DNA from: Rickettsiales bacterium
Lineage (GTDB): Bacteria > Pseudomonadota > Alphaproteobacteria > G027485855
Direction: 5' to 3'
DNA length: 64,000 bases
NCBI GenBank assembly: GCA_027485855.1
Contig: JAIXQD010000013.1
Location: 35,762 to 99,761, forward strand
Both the position numbers and the translations under genes were made by a program. This document shows positions 53,460-61,279 of this stretch, in pieces. Each line of letters starts with the position of its first letter. Positions within the stretch are counted from its first letter, which is position 1. The notes beneath the pieces are model-generated. The model saw nothing but the letters and a program-made list of their open reading frames with translations, searched no databases and was not told where the DNA came from.

Positions 53460-53977
53460 AAAAGACAGCAAATAAAACAATTGTCCCTGAAGAAATGGCA
53501 AAAATTTTTGAGCTCTTTGTTGAGGTGAGCGTAACCTATACGCTTGCGGCCAATGCATTTTCACAGGTGCTGCCACACGCTATGAATTTGTCGCAATTTA
53601 AACTACTTTCGCATTTCAGCCGTACGAAAACAGCAAGAACAAGTATTATCGATTTGGCGCATATTTTTCAGGTCTCAAAGCCTAGTATGGGCGAAACAGT
53701 CAATAAACTAAAAGAAAAATCATTTGTGGTGGTCGAGGCCAACCCGTCTGACCATCGCGAAAAGCTGGTATCTATAACAGCAAAGGGCGAAGCCGCCCGC
53801 ATCGATGCTATCCATGCTTTTTCGCCGTTAATGCAGAAAATGACCTCCGAGATCGGCACAAAAAACTTTGAGAAAGCGCTATATGCGTTAAGGCCAATTT
53901 GTCGCTGGCTTGATGCAAATAGAAATAACGCGGCCCACACATCTAAAGCCAAAAAAAGGCGTGCCAGCGATGAATAA
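53456..53977 (+). CDS. MarR family transcriptional regulator
   Basis: Protein of 173 residues. The winged HTH is clear: LSQFKLLSHFSRTKTARTSI, IDLAHIFQVSKPSMGETVNK, LKEKSFVVVEANPSDHREKL, VSITAKGEAA. The start is ATG at 53456 inside the preceding stop. The end has a basic tail, KAKKRRASDE. It is the likely ligand-responsive repressor acting at the palindrome 50910-50928 at the head of its own operon. Confidence 0.93.
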   Translation: MKKTANKTIVPEEMAKIFELFVEVSVTYTLAANAFSQVLPHAMNLSQFKLLSHFSRTKTARTSIIDLAHIFQVSKPSMGETVNKLKEKSFVVVEANPSDHREKLVSITAKGEAARIDAIHAFSPLMQKMTSEIGTKNFEKALYALRPICRWLDANRNNAAHTSKAKKRRASDE

Positions 53978-54398
53978 AAACCCACCCGTATCCTCACAAA
54001 AATCAATTTTAATTAACGCGCCGCTCGACTCTGTTTGGGCACTCATTGTTGAGGTTGAAAAATGGCCCGAGCGTTACAAGCACGTTGCCAAAGCCCAGAT
54101 GCGTGGCGCATTTGCCGTGGGGCAATCATTTGTCTGGAAGAGTGGCGGCATGAGAATTGTTTCAACAATTCAAGAGGTCAGAGAAAAAACATTTATTCTC
54201 TGGTCAGGAGAAACACTTGGCACGCAGGCAATTCATAGTTGGACCTTGACGGCGCAAGGGCAAGACACGCTGCTTGAAACATCCGAGTCTTTTGACGGTT
54301 GGTTGGTCAGGCTCGTGCCAAAAATGATGCAAAAAATGCTAGAGCAGACCCTAGAAGAATGGCTGCGGACCATTAAAAAATTGGCTGAACTTAAATAA
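53970..54398 (+). CDS. SRPBCC family protein (polyketide cyclase/dehydrase-like)
   Basis: Protein of 142 residues with the START-like pattern SILINAPLDSVWALIVEVEK, WPERYKHVAKAQMRGAFAVG, SFVWKSGGMRIVSTIQEV and a long C-terminal helix MMQKMLEQTLEEWLRTIKKL. It has a hydrophobic ligand cavity by family; ligand unknown. The start overlaps the marR end by 8 bases, so it is probably the last gene of the operon. Confidence 0.85.
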   Translation: MNKNPPVSSQKSILINAPLDSVWALIVEVEKWPERYKHVAKAQMRGAFAVGQSFVWKSGGMRIVSTIQEVREKTFILWSGETLGTQAIHSWTLTAQGQDTLLETSESFDGWLVRLVPKMMQKMLEQTLEEWLRTIKKLAELK

Positions 54399-54485
54399 GT
54401 TGTTTTTTTGGAGTGGGGGGCGGGGGGCTAAGCTATGGTCGTGCATAAATCCTCTCATCTTAGATCTGACTGCCATAAGCAGAGC

Positions 54486-54935
54486 ATGAAAATTTTTTTG
54501 ACATCAATAGCTATACTGTGCCTGATTAATTTTGGCGCATATGCAAAAACGGAAGAAACAAAAATGAACCCGGTTGTCTATTTTGAGATCCCTGTTACAG
54601 ATATGAGCAGGGCGGTTTCTTTTTATAGCGCTGTTTTTGGGTTTAATTTTGAAATTGAAGAAATTGATGGCTATCAAATGGCGCTTTTCCCCTTTGATGA
54701 TAAGGCTGGGGGCGCAACAGGCGCTTTAGCTAAGGGCGATGTTTATGTGCCATCTATCAAGGGTTCAATTATCTACTTTGGCACAAATGAAATTCAGAAC
54801 ACACTTGATAAGGCCGTCAAGGCTGGGGGCAAAATTTTGTATCCGGTAAAGTCGAATGGCCCATTAGGGTTTGTCGCCGAGTTTGAAGATAGCGAGGGCA
54901 ACCGTATTGCGCTCCATCAAAAATCTAACAAATAG
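54486..54935 (+). CDS. VOC (glyoxalase/bleomycin-resistance-like) protein with N-terminal signal peptide
   Basis: Protein of 149 residues from ATG 54486. The first 24 residues (MKIFLTSIAILCLINFGAYA) look like a secretion signal. The VOC fold follows: NPVVYFEIPVTDMSRAVSFY, FDDKAGGATGALAKG, GSIIYFGTNEIQNTLDKAVK, FVAEFEDSEGNRIALHQ. Most VOC proteins of this type are cytoplasmic; a start at the internal Met (MNPVVYF, 54564) would give the normal form. No strong Shine-Dalgarno decides between them. Confidence 0.78.
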   Translation: MKIFLTSIAILCLINFGAYAKTEETKMNPVVYFEIPVTDMSRAVSFYSAVFGFNFEIEEIDGYQMALFPFDDKAGGATGALAKGDVYVPSIKGSIIYFGTNEIQNTLDKAVKAGGKILYPVKSNGPLGFVAEFEDSEGNRIALHQKSNK

Positions 54936-55054
54936 AAAAATCTAACAGAGGCAGCAACTGACTCCATGCTTGCAGCTTTCCACTGATGTAAGTCTCCGCA
55001 TCACCAATGTCTTTGGCATCAGTGCGTCATGAGCAAATTGCGTGAAGGAAAAAA

Positions 55055-55087
55055 GGAGTAGAGCTTTAGACTCTACTCCTTGTTTTT
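55055..55087. terminator. Bidirectional Rho-independent terminator
   Basis: Perfect 9-bp stem GGAGTAGAG / CTCTACTCC with a 7-base loop, T-rich on the plus side (TTGTTTTT) and a run of T on the minus side. It lies between the convergent VOC and ArsR-SRPBCC genes. A second inverted pair, CACTGATG / CATCAGTG at 54981-55024, lies just upstream. Confidence 0.85.
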
Positions 55088-55098
55088 ACTCCTTGTAT

Positions 55099-55206
55099 TT
55101 ACTTATTCATCGGCATGGTTGGGTTGGCACGGTGTGGCCGCGCTTCTACAAAACCTTGCGTAGGTACTTTTGCTGTCTTATTCGTGGCCGTTTCAATGTT
55201 TTGCAC
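55099..55206 (-). CDS. Possible very small protein between ArsR-SRPBCC and the terminator
   Basis: From GTG 55206 a 35-codon frame reads QNIETATNKTAKVPTQGFVE and ends NPTMPMNK, followed by TAA. Composition looks protein-like rather than random, and it lies in the transcript of the ArsR-SRPBCC gene before the terminator. There is no clear Shine-Dalgarno, and an in-frame TAG lies close upstream. It could be a remnant of a longer gene. I do not recognise it. Confidence 0.25.
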   Translation of the reverse strand: MQNIETATNKTAKVPTQGFVEARPHRANPTMPMNK

Positions 55207-55283
55207 ATCGATTATCTAGTCGCTGCGCAAATGTGAACCGCTTGCTTCTGGATAAAGCCACACTGGGTTTGATGCTTTTCCCC

Positions 55284-56054
55284 TTATGCTGCCATCGGGT
55301 TGTAGTTAAGTGGCTGTCCAGTCTCGAGCAGCGTTTTGAGGCCCGACAGAATGCCCGGCCAACCGCCACCAGTATTTTGGTAAGTCGCGGTTTCGCCTTC
55401 AAACTCATCATGCGTTAATGTCAGGCGGCAGCAATCGCCTTGCTGCTGAATTTCGTAGGTGACGCGCGTTGGTGCATCTTTTTCCATGCCCGGCATCCAT
55501 TCACCTTTGAAGCTAGCCACAAGTTTGTTTGGTGCATTCACCTCGATTATTTTACCGCTTACAAATTTACTACCATCTGGCGAGACATAACGGTATTCGG
55601 CGCCGGCTTTAAGTTCGCCTTCAAACGTACCGCCATAATAATAGGCAGGAGTAATTTTACCGTCGGTCAATGCCGCCCAGAGTTTTTCAGGGGTGGTTTT
55701 TATAACCGTTACATAAATATGCTTAGGTTTAGTTGTCATACTATTCTCCTTTTCAAGTTGGTTTTTAACATCGGCCATTGATTGCACCCAAGGCGCGGCA
55801 AAGCGGGAGATCCAACGGTCAGAAATCTCCTGAAGGGGGGCGGCATTTAAGTAGTGATACTTAAACCGCCCCTCTTTGCGGGTGGTAATTAAGGATACTT
55901 CTTCAAGCATTTTCAGGTGCTTCATTACGCCGAAACGGGTGATGTCCTGAAATTGTGCTTCGATCTCAGACGAGGTCTGACCGTCACGTTCATGCAGTAA
56001 ATCCAGAACCTTACGACGGTGAGCATCATTAAGAGCGCGAAAAATATCATCCAT
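55284..56054 (-). CDS. ArsR-type HTH regulator fused to an SRPBCC (AHSA1) domain
   Basis: Protein of 256 residues. Residues 1-100 are an ArsR winged HTH (DIFRALNDAHRRKVLDLLHE, TSSEIEAQFQDITRFGVMKH, LKMLEEVSLITTRKEGRFKY) without an obvious metal-binding ELCVCDL motif. Residues about 112-256 are an AHSA1-type SRPBCC (IYVTVIKTTPEKLWAALTDG, GAEYRYVSPDGSKFVSGKI, GGGWPGILSGLKTLLETG). At Met106 (55739) a strong Shine-Dalgarno AGGAG lies seven bases before an in-frame ATG, so a separate SRPBCC protein can also be made. Regulator plus SRPBCC pairs are common as adjacent genes; here they are one frame. Confidence 0.87.
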   Translation of the reverse strand: MDDIFRALNDAHRRKVLDLLHERDGQTSSEIEAQFQDITRFGVMKHLKMLEEVSLITTRKEGRFKYHYLNAAPLQEISDRWISRFAAPWVQSMADVKNQLEKENSMTTKPKHIYVTVIKTTPEKLWAALTDGKITPAYYYGGTFEGELKAGAEYRYVSPDGSKFVSGKIIEVNAPNKLVASFKGEWMPGMEKDAPTRVTYEIQQQGDCCRLTLTHDEFEGETATYQNTGGGWPGILSGLKTLLETGQPLNYNPMAA

Positions 56055-56066
56055 GTCTTTATATTA

Positions 56067-56082
56067 GTGACTCTATTGTCAC
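56067..56082. promoter_or_regulatory. Candidate ArsR-family operator
   Basis: GTGAC-N6-GTCAC, an inverted repeat 13 bases upstream of the ArsR-SRPBCC start, in the expected place for autoregulation. A partly overlapping ATTG...CAAT pair around CACGTG (56075-56090) could extend it. The rest of the gap to 56373 holds no gene I can support apart from the terminator and repeat listed separately. Confidence 0.5.
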
Positions 56083-56225
56083 GTGTCAATAAAGAAACAT
56101 ATATATGTTTTAGTCGTTAAGGGCTCGCGCTAATGTTTTTGCTGATTGGGTAAGCCAAGCGCGGCAGAGGTTTGGAAACGAAAGGCCCGCTAAAGAACAG
56201 ACTTTATAGACGCTTTTGCAAACGC

Positions 56226-56254
56226 AAAAAACGCCCACAGTGTCCCTTGGGGCG
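56226..56254 (-). terminator. Minus-strand terminator within the left cyd-flanking repeat
   Basis: On the minus strand CGCCC...GGGCG forms a stem followed by six T (56231-56226). The right copy of the repeat at the tRNA lacks the distal arm and T-run, so the complete terminator is only on this side. It may be the original terminator of the initiator tRNA gene, displaced by the insertion, and now follows the cyd operon. Confidence 0.65.
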
Positions 56255-56288
56255 GCTTGAGAAAAGTTTGTTTTAGTGAAATTGGTTG
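56235..56288 (+). repeat. Left copy of 54-bp direct repeat flanking the cyd operon
   Basis: CCACAGTGTCCCTTGGGGCG ... GTGAAATTGGTTG matches 59194-59247 at 49 of 54 positions. The last six bases (TGGTTG) correspond to the 3' end of the initiator tRNA in the right copy; beyond that the left copy does not continue into tRNA sequence. Confidence 0.92.
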
Positions 56289-56373
56289 TGTTGCTTTACC
56301 ATCGGTTCGGGCTTTCGCAATGATTATCTTTGTTGCCCTTCATGGTAAGTTATTTCAACATTGCCCTATGAAC

Positions 56374-56526
56374 TTATTTCATACTCTTGATCATCCATTT
56401 AATTGGATAGGCCACGGCCATGACGGTCATAAGCCCGCCAAGCCATAGCGCCACGAACCACGCCCATTGTTTGGCGTTAGGGTGTTTATTGAGCCAAGCC
56501 TGAACAGCTTTAATACATGTGTTCAT
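56374..56526 (-). CDS. DUF2474 family small membrane protein of the bd oxidase operon
   Basis: Protein of 50 residues with a single span: NAKQWAWFVALWLGGLMTVM then AVAYPIKWMIKSMK. The W-FVALWL...Y-I pattern and the position after cydB fit DUF2474, a small partner of cyanide-insensitive bd oxidases analogous to CydX. It overlaps the cydB end by 17 bases. Confidence 0.78.
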   Translation of the reverse strand: MNTCIKAVQAWLNKHPNAKQWAWFVALWLGGLMTVMAVAYPIKWMIKSMK

Positions 56527-57532
56527 GGCTGCTTTTGCCGCGGAAAATATAATAGCAATAGGCTGTGTAGCCGAGAATAAGCGGCAGCAACGGTACAACG
56601 CCCACCAACATTAAGGATAAGCCAGGGCCAGATGCGGCGGCATCCCAAATGGTGTATTTGAACGGAATAAGCCACGGGAAAATACTGACCCCAAGCCCGA
56701 TATAGCCCATCAGAAATACGCCGATACTAGCCAGGAACGGACGATATTCGGCCTTTTTATGATGCAGATCGTACCAGATTAATCCGAACAGCCCTGCCGT
56801 GATAAGCGGTATTGGCAACAGGAAGAAAATATTTGGGGTGCTGAACCAGAAGTTTTGAATCTGGTCATCCATCAGCGGCATAGCGATGCTAACCAGAGCC
56901 ATGAAAATACCAACAAAACCCAAAACATAGGAAGCCACCCGCCGCGACCATTCCATGGTAACGTCCTCGGTTTTCATGACCAGCCAAGTTGAACCAAGCA
57001 GTGCATAGCCAAACACAACCGCAATTCCCGTCATCAAGCTAAAGCCTGTTGCCCAATCAAAGGGCCCGCCAGAAAAATTGCGCCCGTCAACTTCGACGCC
57101 TTGCACAAACGCACCAAGAATGAGGCCCTGGCAGAACGTGGCCGACAATGAGCCAAAATGAAACGCCTTATCCCAGATATGGCGCGATTTATCACTCGCT
57201 TTGAAGCGGAATTCAAAGGCAACGCCCCGCAAAATAAGGCCCAGTAGCATCATAATCACTGGCATGTAAAATGCGGGCATCAAGATTGAATAAGCCAGTG
57301 GGAAGGCGGCAAATAAACCACCACCACCCAAGACAAGCCAGGTCTCGTTACCGTCCCAGAATGGCGCAATCGAATTCATCATCCGATCACGGCATTTATC
57401 GGATGGTGCGAAGGGGAAAATAATCCCAATCCCTAGATCAAAACCATCAAGCAACACATAAAGAAAAATCGCCGTGGCAATTAAGACGCCCCAGATCAGG
57501 GGGAGATCAATGATATTTGAAAAATCAAACAT
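56510..57532 (-). CDS. cydB: Cytochrome bd-type ubiquinol oxidase subunit II
   Basis: Protein of 340 residues with about eight spans. MFDFSNIIDLPLIWGVLIAT, LLDGFDLGIGIIFPF and APFWDGNETWLVLGGGGLFA are standard CydB/CioB. AGGAG lies upstream of ATG 57532. It overlaps the cydA stop by 8 bases. Together with CydA it reduces O2 to water with quinol, supporting respiration at low oxygen or under cyanide, sulphide or NO stress. Confidence 0.95.
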   Translation of the reverse strand: MFDFSNIIDLPLIWGVLIATAIFLYVLLDGFDLGIGIIFPFAPSDKCRDRMMNSIAPFWDGNETWLVLGGGGLFAAFPLAYSILMPAFYMPVIMMLLGLILRGVAFEFRFKASDKSRHIWDKAFHFGSLSATFCQGLILGAFVQGVEVDGRNFSGGPFDWATGFSLMTGIAVVFGYALLGSTWLVMKTEDVTMEWSRRVASYVLGFVGIFMALVSIAMPLMDDQIQNFWFSTPNIFFLLPIPLITAGLFGLIWYDLHHKKAEYRPFLASIGVFLMGYIGLGVSIFPWLIPFKYTIWDAAASGPGLSLMLVGVVPLLPLILGYTAYCYYIFRGKSSHEHMY

Positions 57533-58931
57533 TTTTATCTCCTTGAGATGCGGAGGCTTCAATCACTGAGGATTCAATGCCATGCCCGTAATATTGTTCT
57601 TTGTCTTCACCGGCGGGAATGCCCTTGCCAATAAGTTTAAGGATATAATAACTACCCGCCCCGAATACGAAGGTGTACATGACCACAAAAGCCAGAAGTG
57701 ACCATGCCACCTGCGGCCCTAAAATCGCCGGTGATACGGATTCTGCTGTGCGGATAATGCCATAGGCTGTCCATGGTTGGCGCCCAATTTCTGTGACGAA
57801 CCATCCTGCCAGAAGGGCCACAAAGCCAGAGGGCATCATCAGCATCCACCAGCCATACAACCAACGGCTTTCAAAAAGCTTGCCTCGGAAATATTGAACG
57901 GCGCTCACCGCACCAATCAAAATCATCAGCAGGCCAAGGCCAACCATCACACGAAATGACCAGAACACCCATGCCACAGGCGGACGATCCTCGGGTGCAA
58001 AGGATTTAAGGTTTGGAATTTCGCCATTCACATCACCCGTTAAAACCCAGCTGGCACCACCTGGAATAGTAATGCCATATTTAGTTTCTTCGGCTTTCTG
58101 GTCAGGCCAGCCGAATAAATATAAGGGCGCATGAGTGGTGTGATCCCAGTTGCCTTCCATCGCCGCCACTTTGGCAGGTTGGTGCTGCATTGTATTTTTA
58201 CCGTGCTCATGGCCGATTAAGAGCTGAGATGGCGCAACCAGTGCCGCCATGATGGCCGCCATACCCAGCATAATGCGTGCCTGCGGGATGTGCCGCTTGT
58301 TCCAAAGATAAAATGCGCCAACACCGCCCACAACAAAAGCTGTGGTCAGATAGGCTGCCGTGACCATATGCAAGAAACGATACGGGAAAGATGGGTTGAA
58401 GATAATCTCAAGCCAGTCTGTCGGCATCAAGCGACCATCGGCCATGACTTCAAAACCCTGCGGCGTTTGCATCCAGCTATTGGCCGATAAAATCCAGAAG
58501 GCGGATAACAGTGTTCCACCCGCCACAATACAGGTTGACGCAAAATGCATGTTTTTGCTGACCCGCCCCCAGCCAAACAACATGATGCCTAAAAATGAGG
58601 CCTCAAGGAAAAAGGCAGTTAAAACCTCAAACCCTAAAAGAGGGCCGAGCACGTTTGCCGTCTTATCAGAGAACACCGACCAGTTGGTGCCAAACTGATA
58701 GGACATGACCACGCCAGACACCACACCCATACCGAAAGCGACAGCGAAGATCTTGACCCAAAATTTATAGATGTCTCGGTAAACATCATGACCCGTTTTT
58801 AACCAGCGCCATTCGACCACTGCCAAAAAGCTGGCAAGGCCAATGGTGAAGGCCGGGAAAATAATGTGGAAACTGACCGTAAACGCAAACTGAATACGAG
58901 CGAGCAAGATTGGATCAAGAAATTCTAACAT
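57525..58931 (-). CDS. cydA: Cytochrome bd-type ubiquinol oxidase subunit I (CIO type)
   Basis: Protein of 468 residues. It opens LARIQFAFTVSFHIIFPAFT with a haem-ligand His, has GVVSGVVMSYQFGTNW with the second ligand region, and GWFVTEIGRQPWTAYGIIRT, the signature of the short-Q-loop cyanide-insensitive group (CioA). The usual long CydA Q-loop insertion is missing. The operon is cydA-cydB-DUF2474. No cydDC assembly transporter lies in the window. Confidence 0.95.
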   Translation of the reverse strand: MLEFLDPILLARIQFAFTVSFHIIFPAFTIGLASFLAVVEWRWLKTGHDVYRDIYKFWVKIFAVAFGMGVVSGVVMSYQFGTNWSVFSDKTANVLGPLLGFEVLTAFFLEASFLGIMLFGWGRVSKNMHFASTCIVAGGTLLSAFWILSANSWMQTPQGFEVMADGRLMPTDWLEIIFNPSFPYRFLHMVTAAYLTTAFVVGGVGAFYLWNKRHIPQARIMLGMAAIMAALVAPSQLLIGHEHGKNTMQHQPAKVAAMEGNWDHTTHAPLYLFGWPDQKAEETKYGITIPGGASWVLTGDVNGEIPNLKSFAPEDRPPVAWVFWSFRVMVGLGLLMILIGAVSAVQYFRGKLFESRWLYGWWMLMMPSGFVALLAGWFVTEIGRQPWTAYGIIRTAESVSPAILGPQVAWSLLAFVVMYTFVFGAGSYYILKLIGKGIPAGEDKEQYYGHGIESSVIEASASQGDKNV

Positions 58932-59071
58932 AATGACGTACAGCCTTCTTTATCAAATTTTTGTGTCTTTATTCCAAACGGTAGATACGCTGGAGACCAA
59001 CGCGCAAGCCTGCGGCGATGGGCACAATACCGACAGCACTCTGCCAGTTTTGGAAGTAGATTCGACAAATA

Positions 59072-59100
59072 ATTATAGTCCATCGTTCGATAATTCGTAA
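59072..59100 (-). promoter_or_regulatory. Candidate cydA promoter
   Basis: On the minus strand TTACGA (59100-59095) and TATAAT (59077-59072) are separated by exactly 17 bases. They lie about 140 bases upstream of the cydA ATG, inside the insertion, so the cassette seems to bring its own promoter. No clear FNR-type palindrome was seen. The 58932-59241 gap otherwise holds only the right 54-bp repeat. Confidence 0.6.
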
Positions 59101-59193
59101 GAGACGATCTGTTTTCGCAAATATGCTTCGCTGGGGCAGGAAAACGACGATGCGCAGGTGTTTTCTGATTATTGGGTAGACATGCGCTGCTTA

Positions 59194-59247
59194 CCACAGT
59201 GTCCCTTGGGGCGGCTTTAGCAAAGTTTATTTTGATGAAATTGGTTG
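59194..59247 (+). repeat. Right copy of 54-bp direct repeat, overlapping the initiator tRNA 3' end
   Basis: Partner of 56235-56288 (49/54 identical). Its last six bases (59242-59247) are the 3' terminal CAACCA of the tRNA gene read on the plus strand. Confidence 0.92.
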
Positions 59248-59318
59248 CGGGGGCCAGATTTGAACTGACGACCTCTAGGTTATGAGCCTAGCGAGCTACC
59301 GGGCTGCTCCACCCCGCG
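59242..59318 (-). tRNA. Initiator tRNA-fMet (anticodon CAT)
   Basis: Minus strand CGCGGGGTGGAGCAGCC...GGCTCATAACC... with encoded CCA. The acceptor begins with C1 facing A72, the unpaired end that marks initiator tRNAs. The anticodon loop is CTCATAA. The D and T arms (GTTCAAATC) are complete. It is the right-hand boundary of the cyd insertion. Confidence 0.96.
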
Positions 59319-59369
59319 ATACCTAAACGAGTATAACAAAACTATAAACCACTTCAGTACTTACTGCGC

Positions 59370-59420
59370 AAGGCGGAGAGCCTAGCGAGGCCGGGGGCAC
59401 TGCCACCGGCGGGCTGCTGT
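59370..59420 (-). repeat. Possible degraded initiator-tRNA fragment
   Basis: GAGCCTAGCGAG (12 bases identical to the tRNA anticodon-arm region) and CGGGCTGCTG occur in the same order as in the tRNA at 59242-59318, but with inserted and altered bases between them. The rest of the gap to 59499 shows nothing else. It suggests an older duplication at the same locus. Confidence 0.4.
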
Positions 59421-59499
59421 AAGCCGCAATAAGACAAAACTGCATCTTAAGGCTTGGTATTGATAGGCAAAGGCGGGGCTAATGTCCAGCAGAAAATTG

Positions 59500-60255
59500 C
59501 TAATTTAACCAAAAGCTTAAATAGGCCGATTGGCCAAGGCAATAAAGCGAAACTATGGTGATAAGCACCGTTAAAATGCGTCGATATTGCTGGTCGGATA
59601 GTTTATGCACAATAAAAGTCGAGCTATAAGTGCCGGCCAAAACCGCACCAATACAGCCCAAAACTAAGCCTGGGCCAATTTCGCTCGGCCAGCTGGCACC
59701 ACCACTGAGCAGCGCCGTAAGCCCACCATAATAGATAAGGCGCAACACATGTTGGCTGGCCTGAGTAAAAGCTTTGGTGGCAATTATCTGTTGGCGGGTG
59801 AGGGGCGCTTGCACATAAAGCACATCGAGCAGCGGGCCGACCACGCCCGTGGTTAATTGCACAAAAGTTATACCAAGGCCGCCCAGCAAGGCATGGCTAG
59901 GCCGCAAAATGCTCAGCACCAACCAGTGTTTCAAGCCCATCGACAAAAGCGGCAAGATTCCCATGAGAAAAAATGCTACGGGCTTATCGGGGATAAAGCT
60001 GACCACAGCCAAAAGCACGCCTGCCAATATCACGCCGCCGAGATACCAAGGCAAAACCCTAAAAACAATATCATGCCGCCATAACCAGCAGCGATACGTA
60101 TTGCTGCATAGCTGCATGGTTGCATGCAACAGCATAGCACTGGGCACCGATAAAAATGTGAGCAGCAAGCCCATCATAATCATGCCGCCCAAAAGACCAA
60201 AAACCCCTGAGATAAGCCCCGTTACAAACGCTGCAATTATTAGCCAGATGGTCAT
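59500..60255 (-). CDS. TauE/SafE family permease
   Basis: Protein of 251 residues with about eight spans. TGLISGVFGLLGGMIMMGLL is the N-terminal half-repeat motif and LGGLGITFVQLTTGVVGPLL the second. The family exports sulphite, sulfoacetate or other anions, or is of unknown role. The start overlaps the stop of the upstream unknown gene (ATGA), so the two form a small operon. Confidence 0.88.
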   Translation of the reverse strand: MTIWLIIAAFVTGLISGVFGLLGGMIMMGLLLTFLSVPSAMLLHATMQLCSNTYRCWLWRHDIVFRVLPWYLGGVILAGVLLAVVSFIPDKPVAFFLMGILPLLSMGLKHWLVLSILRPSHALLGGLGITFVQLTTGVVGPLLDVLYVQAPLTRQQIIATKAFTQASQHVLRLIYYGGLTALLSGGASWPSEIGPGLVLGCIGAVLAGTYSSTFIVHKLSDQQYRRILTVLITIVSLYCLGQSAYLSFWLN

Positions 60256-61166
60256 GGTATTTTTGGCGTTGCCACAGGCTGAAAGTTAATCGCCACTGGC
60301 GGTTTTGCGGGTATTATTGGCGTTCCTGGCCAGCCATGATCTAGCGTATTAAACAAGCCGTAATCTTTAATGCTGTTAAGATTGGCGCAACGGCTATCGG
60401 CCTCATACACATCAGGGGCATTGCGTAATGTGGCTAATAATTGGGCGTGGTGCGGGATATAACCCGCCTCTGTTGCTTGCTGGGCAATTTCGGCCAGCAT
60501 GCTGGGGGTGAGGAGCAGGCGGGTAAAGCCAGGCACGGTGTAGCCCGTATAGTTGCTGTCGGGTAGGCCCATAATGTACAGCAAGCTATGATGGGCAGAG
60601 TTGCTGTTTTGTCCAGAATCAAGCAGGCCAAACATTATGTAAGGCGTATGGCTGTTATTGAGCAGATAGGCAAAATAATTTGCCAGCCATAATCTAGGAA
60701 TAAATTCAGAAAGACTCATGGTGGCCAACGGCACAATTTTGCCACTGTTTGCTGCAATTAACTCTGCGGGTGAGATGCTGACAATCAACCTATCGGGCGC
60801 TTGCATAATGCCAACCACCTGCTGTTTGACGTCATCATAGGGGTAGCCATGCAGTTGCGCCAACACCGCACCATTGAGAGGGTTCACAACGTTAATATAT
60901 AAATGACCAAAATATAGCGTAAAAGGGATTTGCGCCGCAGCTTGTTGTAATTCAACGGGGCAGGCCAGTGCGTTAAAGGGCTCTGTTGAGCGGGTGGTGA
61001 TAATTTTGGCAGTGTGTGGCGTCAGTGGCTCAAGTTTTGGTGTTGAGCTAGAAAGCAAGCTGAGTGCCGAAGTAAATAATGCGCTCATAATCATGCGTGT
61101 TGGCGTAAACCAGCCTGCAAAATAATGCTGCCATATATAGGCGGTGATTTTGTTTTGTTGGTTCAT
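60252..61166 (-). CDS. Hypothetical protein
   Basis: Protein of 304 residues that I do not recognise. A possible membrane span lies near residues 22-40 (TRMIMSALFTSALSLLSS). The rest looks like a soluble, perhaps periplasmic, domain with Tyr- and Pro-rich segments (YIMFGLLDSGQNSNSAHHSL, YIMGLPDSNYTGYTVPGFTR) and two Cys (LACPVEL, DSRCANL). It overlaps the TauE/SafE gene by four bases, so a joint role is likely. Confidence 0.65.
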   Translation of the reverse strand: MNQQNKITAYIWQHYFAGWFTPTRMIMSALFTSALSLLSSSTPKLEPLTPHTAKIITTRSTEPFNALACPVELQQAAAQIPFTLYFGHLYINVVNPLNGAVLAQLHGYPYDDVKQQVVGIMQAPDRLIVSISPAELIAANSGKIVPLATMSLSEFIPRLWLANYFAYLLNNSHTPYIMFGLLDSGQNSNSAHHSLLYIMGLPDSNYTGYTVPGFTRLLLTPSMLAEIAQQATEAGYIPHHAQLLATLRNAPDVYEADSRCANLNSIKDYGLFNTLDHGWPGTPIIPAKPPVAINFQPVATPKIP

Positions 61167-61279
61167 GGGGCCTGTGTGTTAGGGGCAGGGGAGCCGTAAG
61201 GTATCGTAAGAACAAGCCTAGCACCAGCTTTTTGGGCTTGTCTATGGCCATGCTTTGCAGGGTTTAGTTTGGCGTGCCG

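Noticed and set aside
54981..55024. Structured small RNA from the CACTGATG/CATCAGTG pair
   Set aside because: Only one 8-bp pair with a long weak inner region; no promoter seen. More likely part of the terminator region.
56235..59247. IS element or transposon carrying cydAB
   Set aside because: There is no transposase and the flanks are direct, not inverted, repeats that include tRNA sequence.
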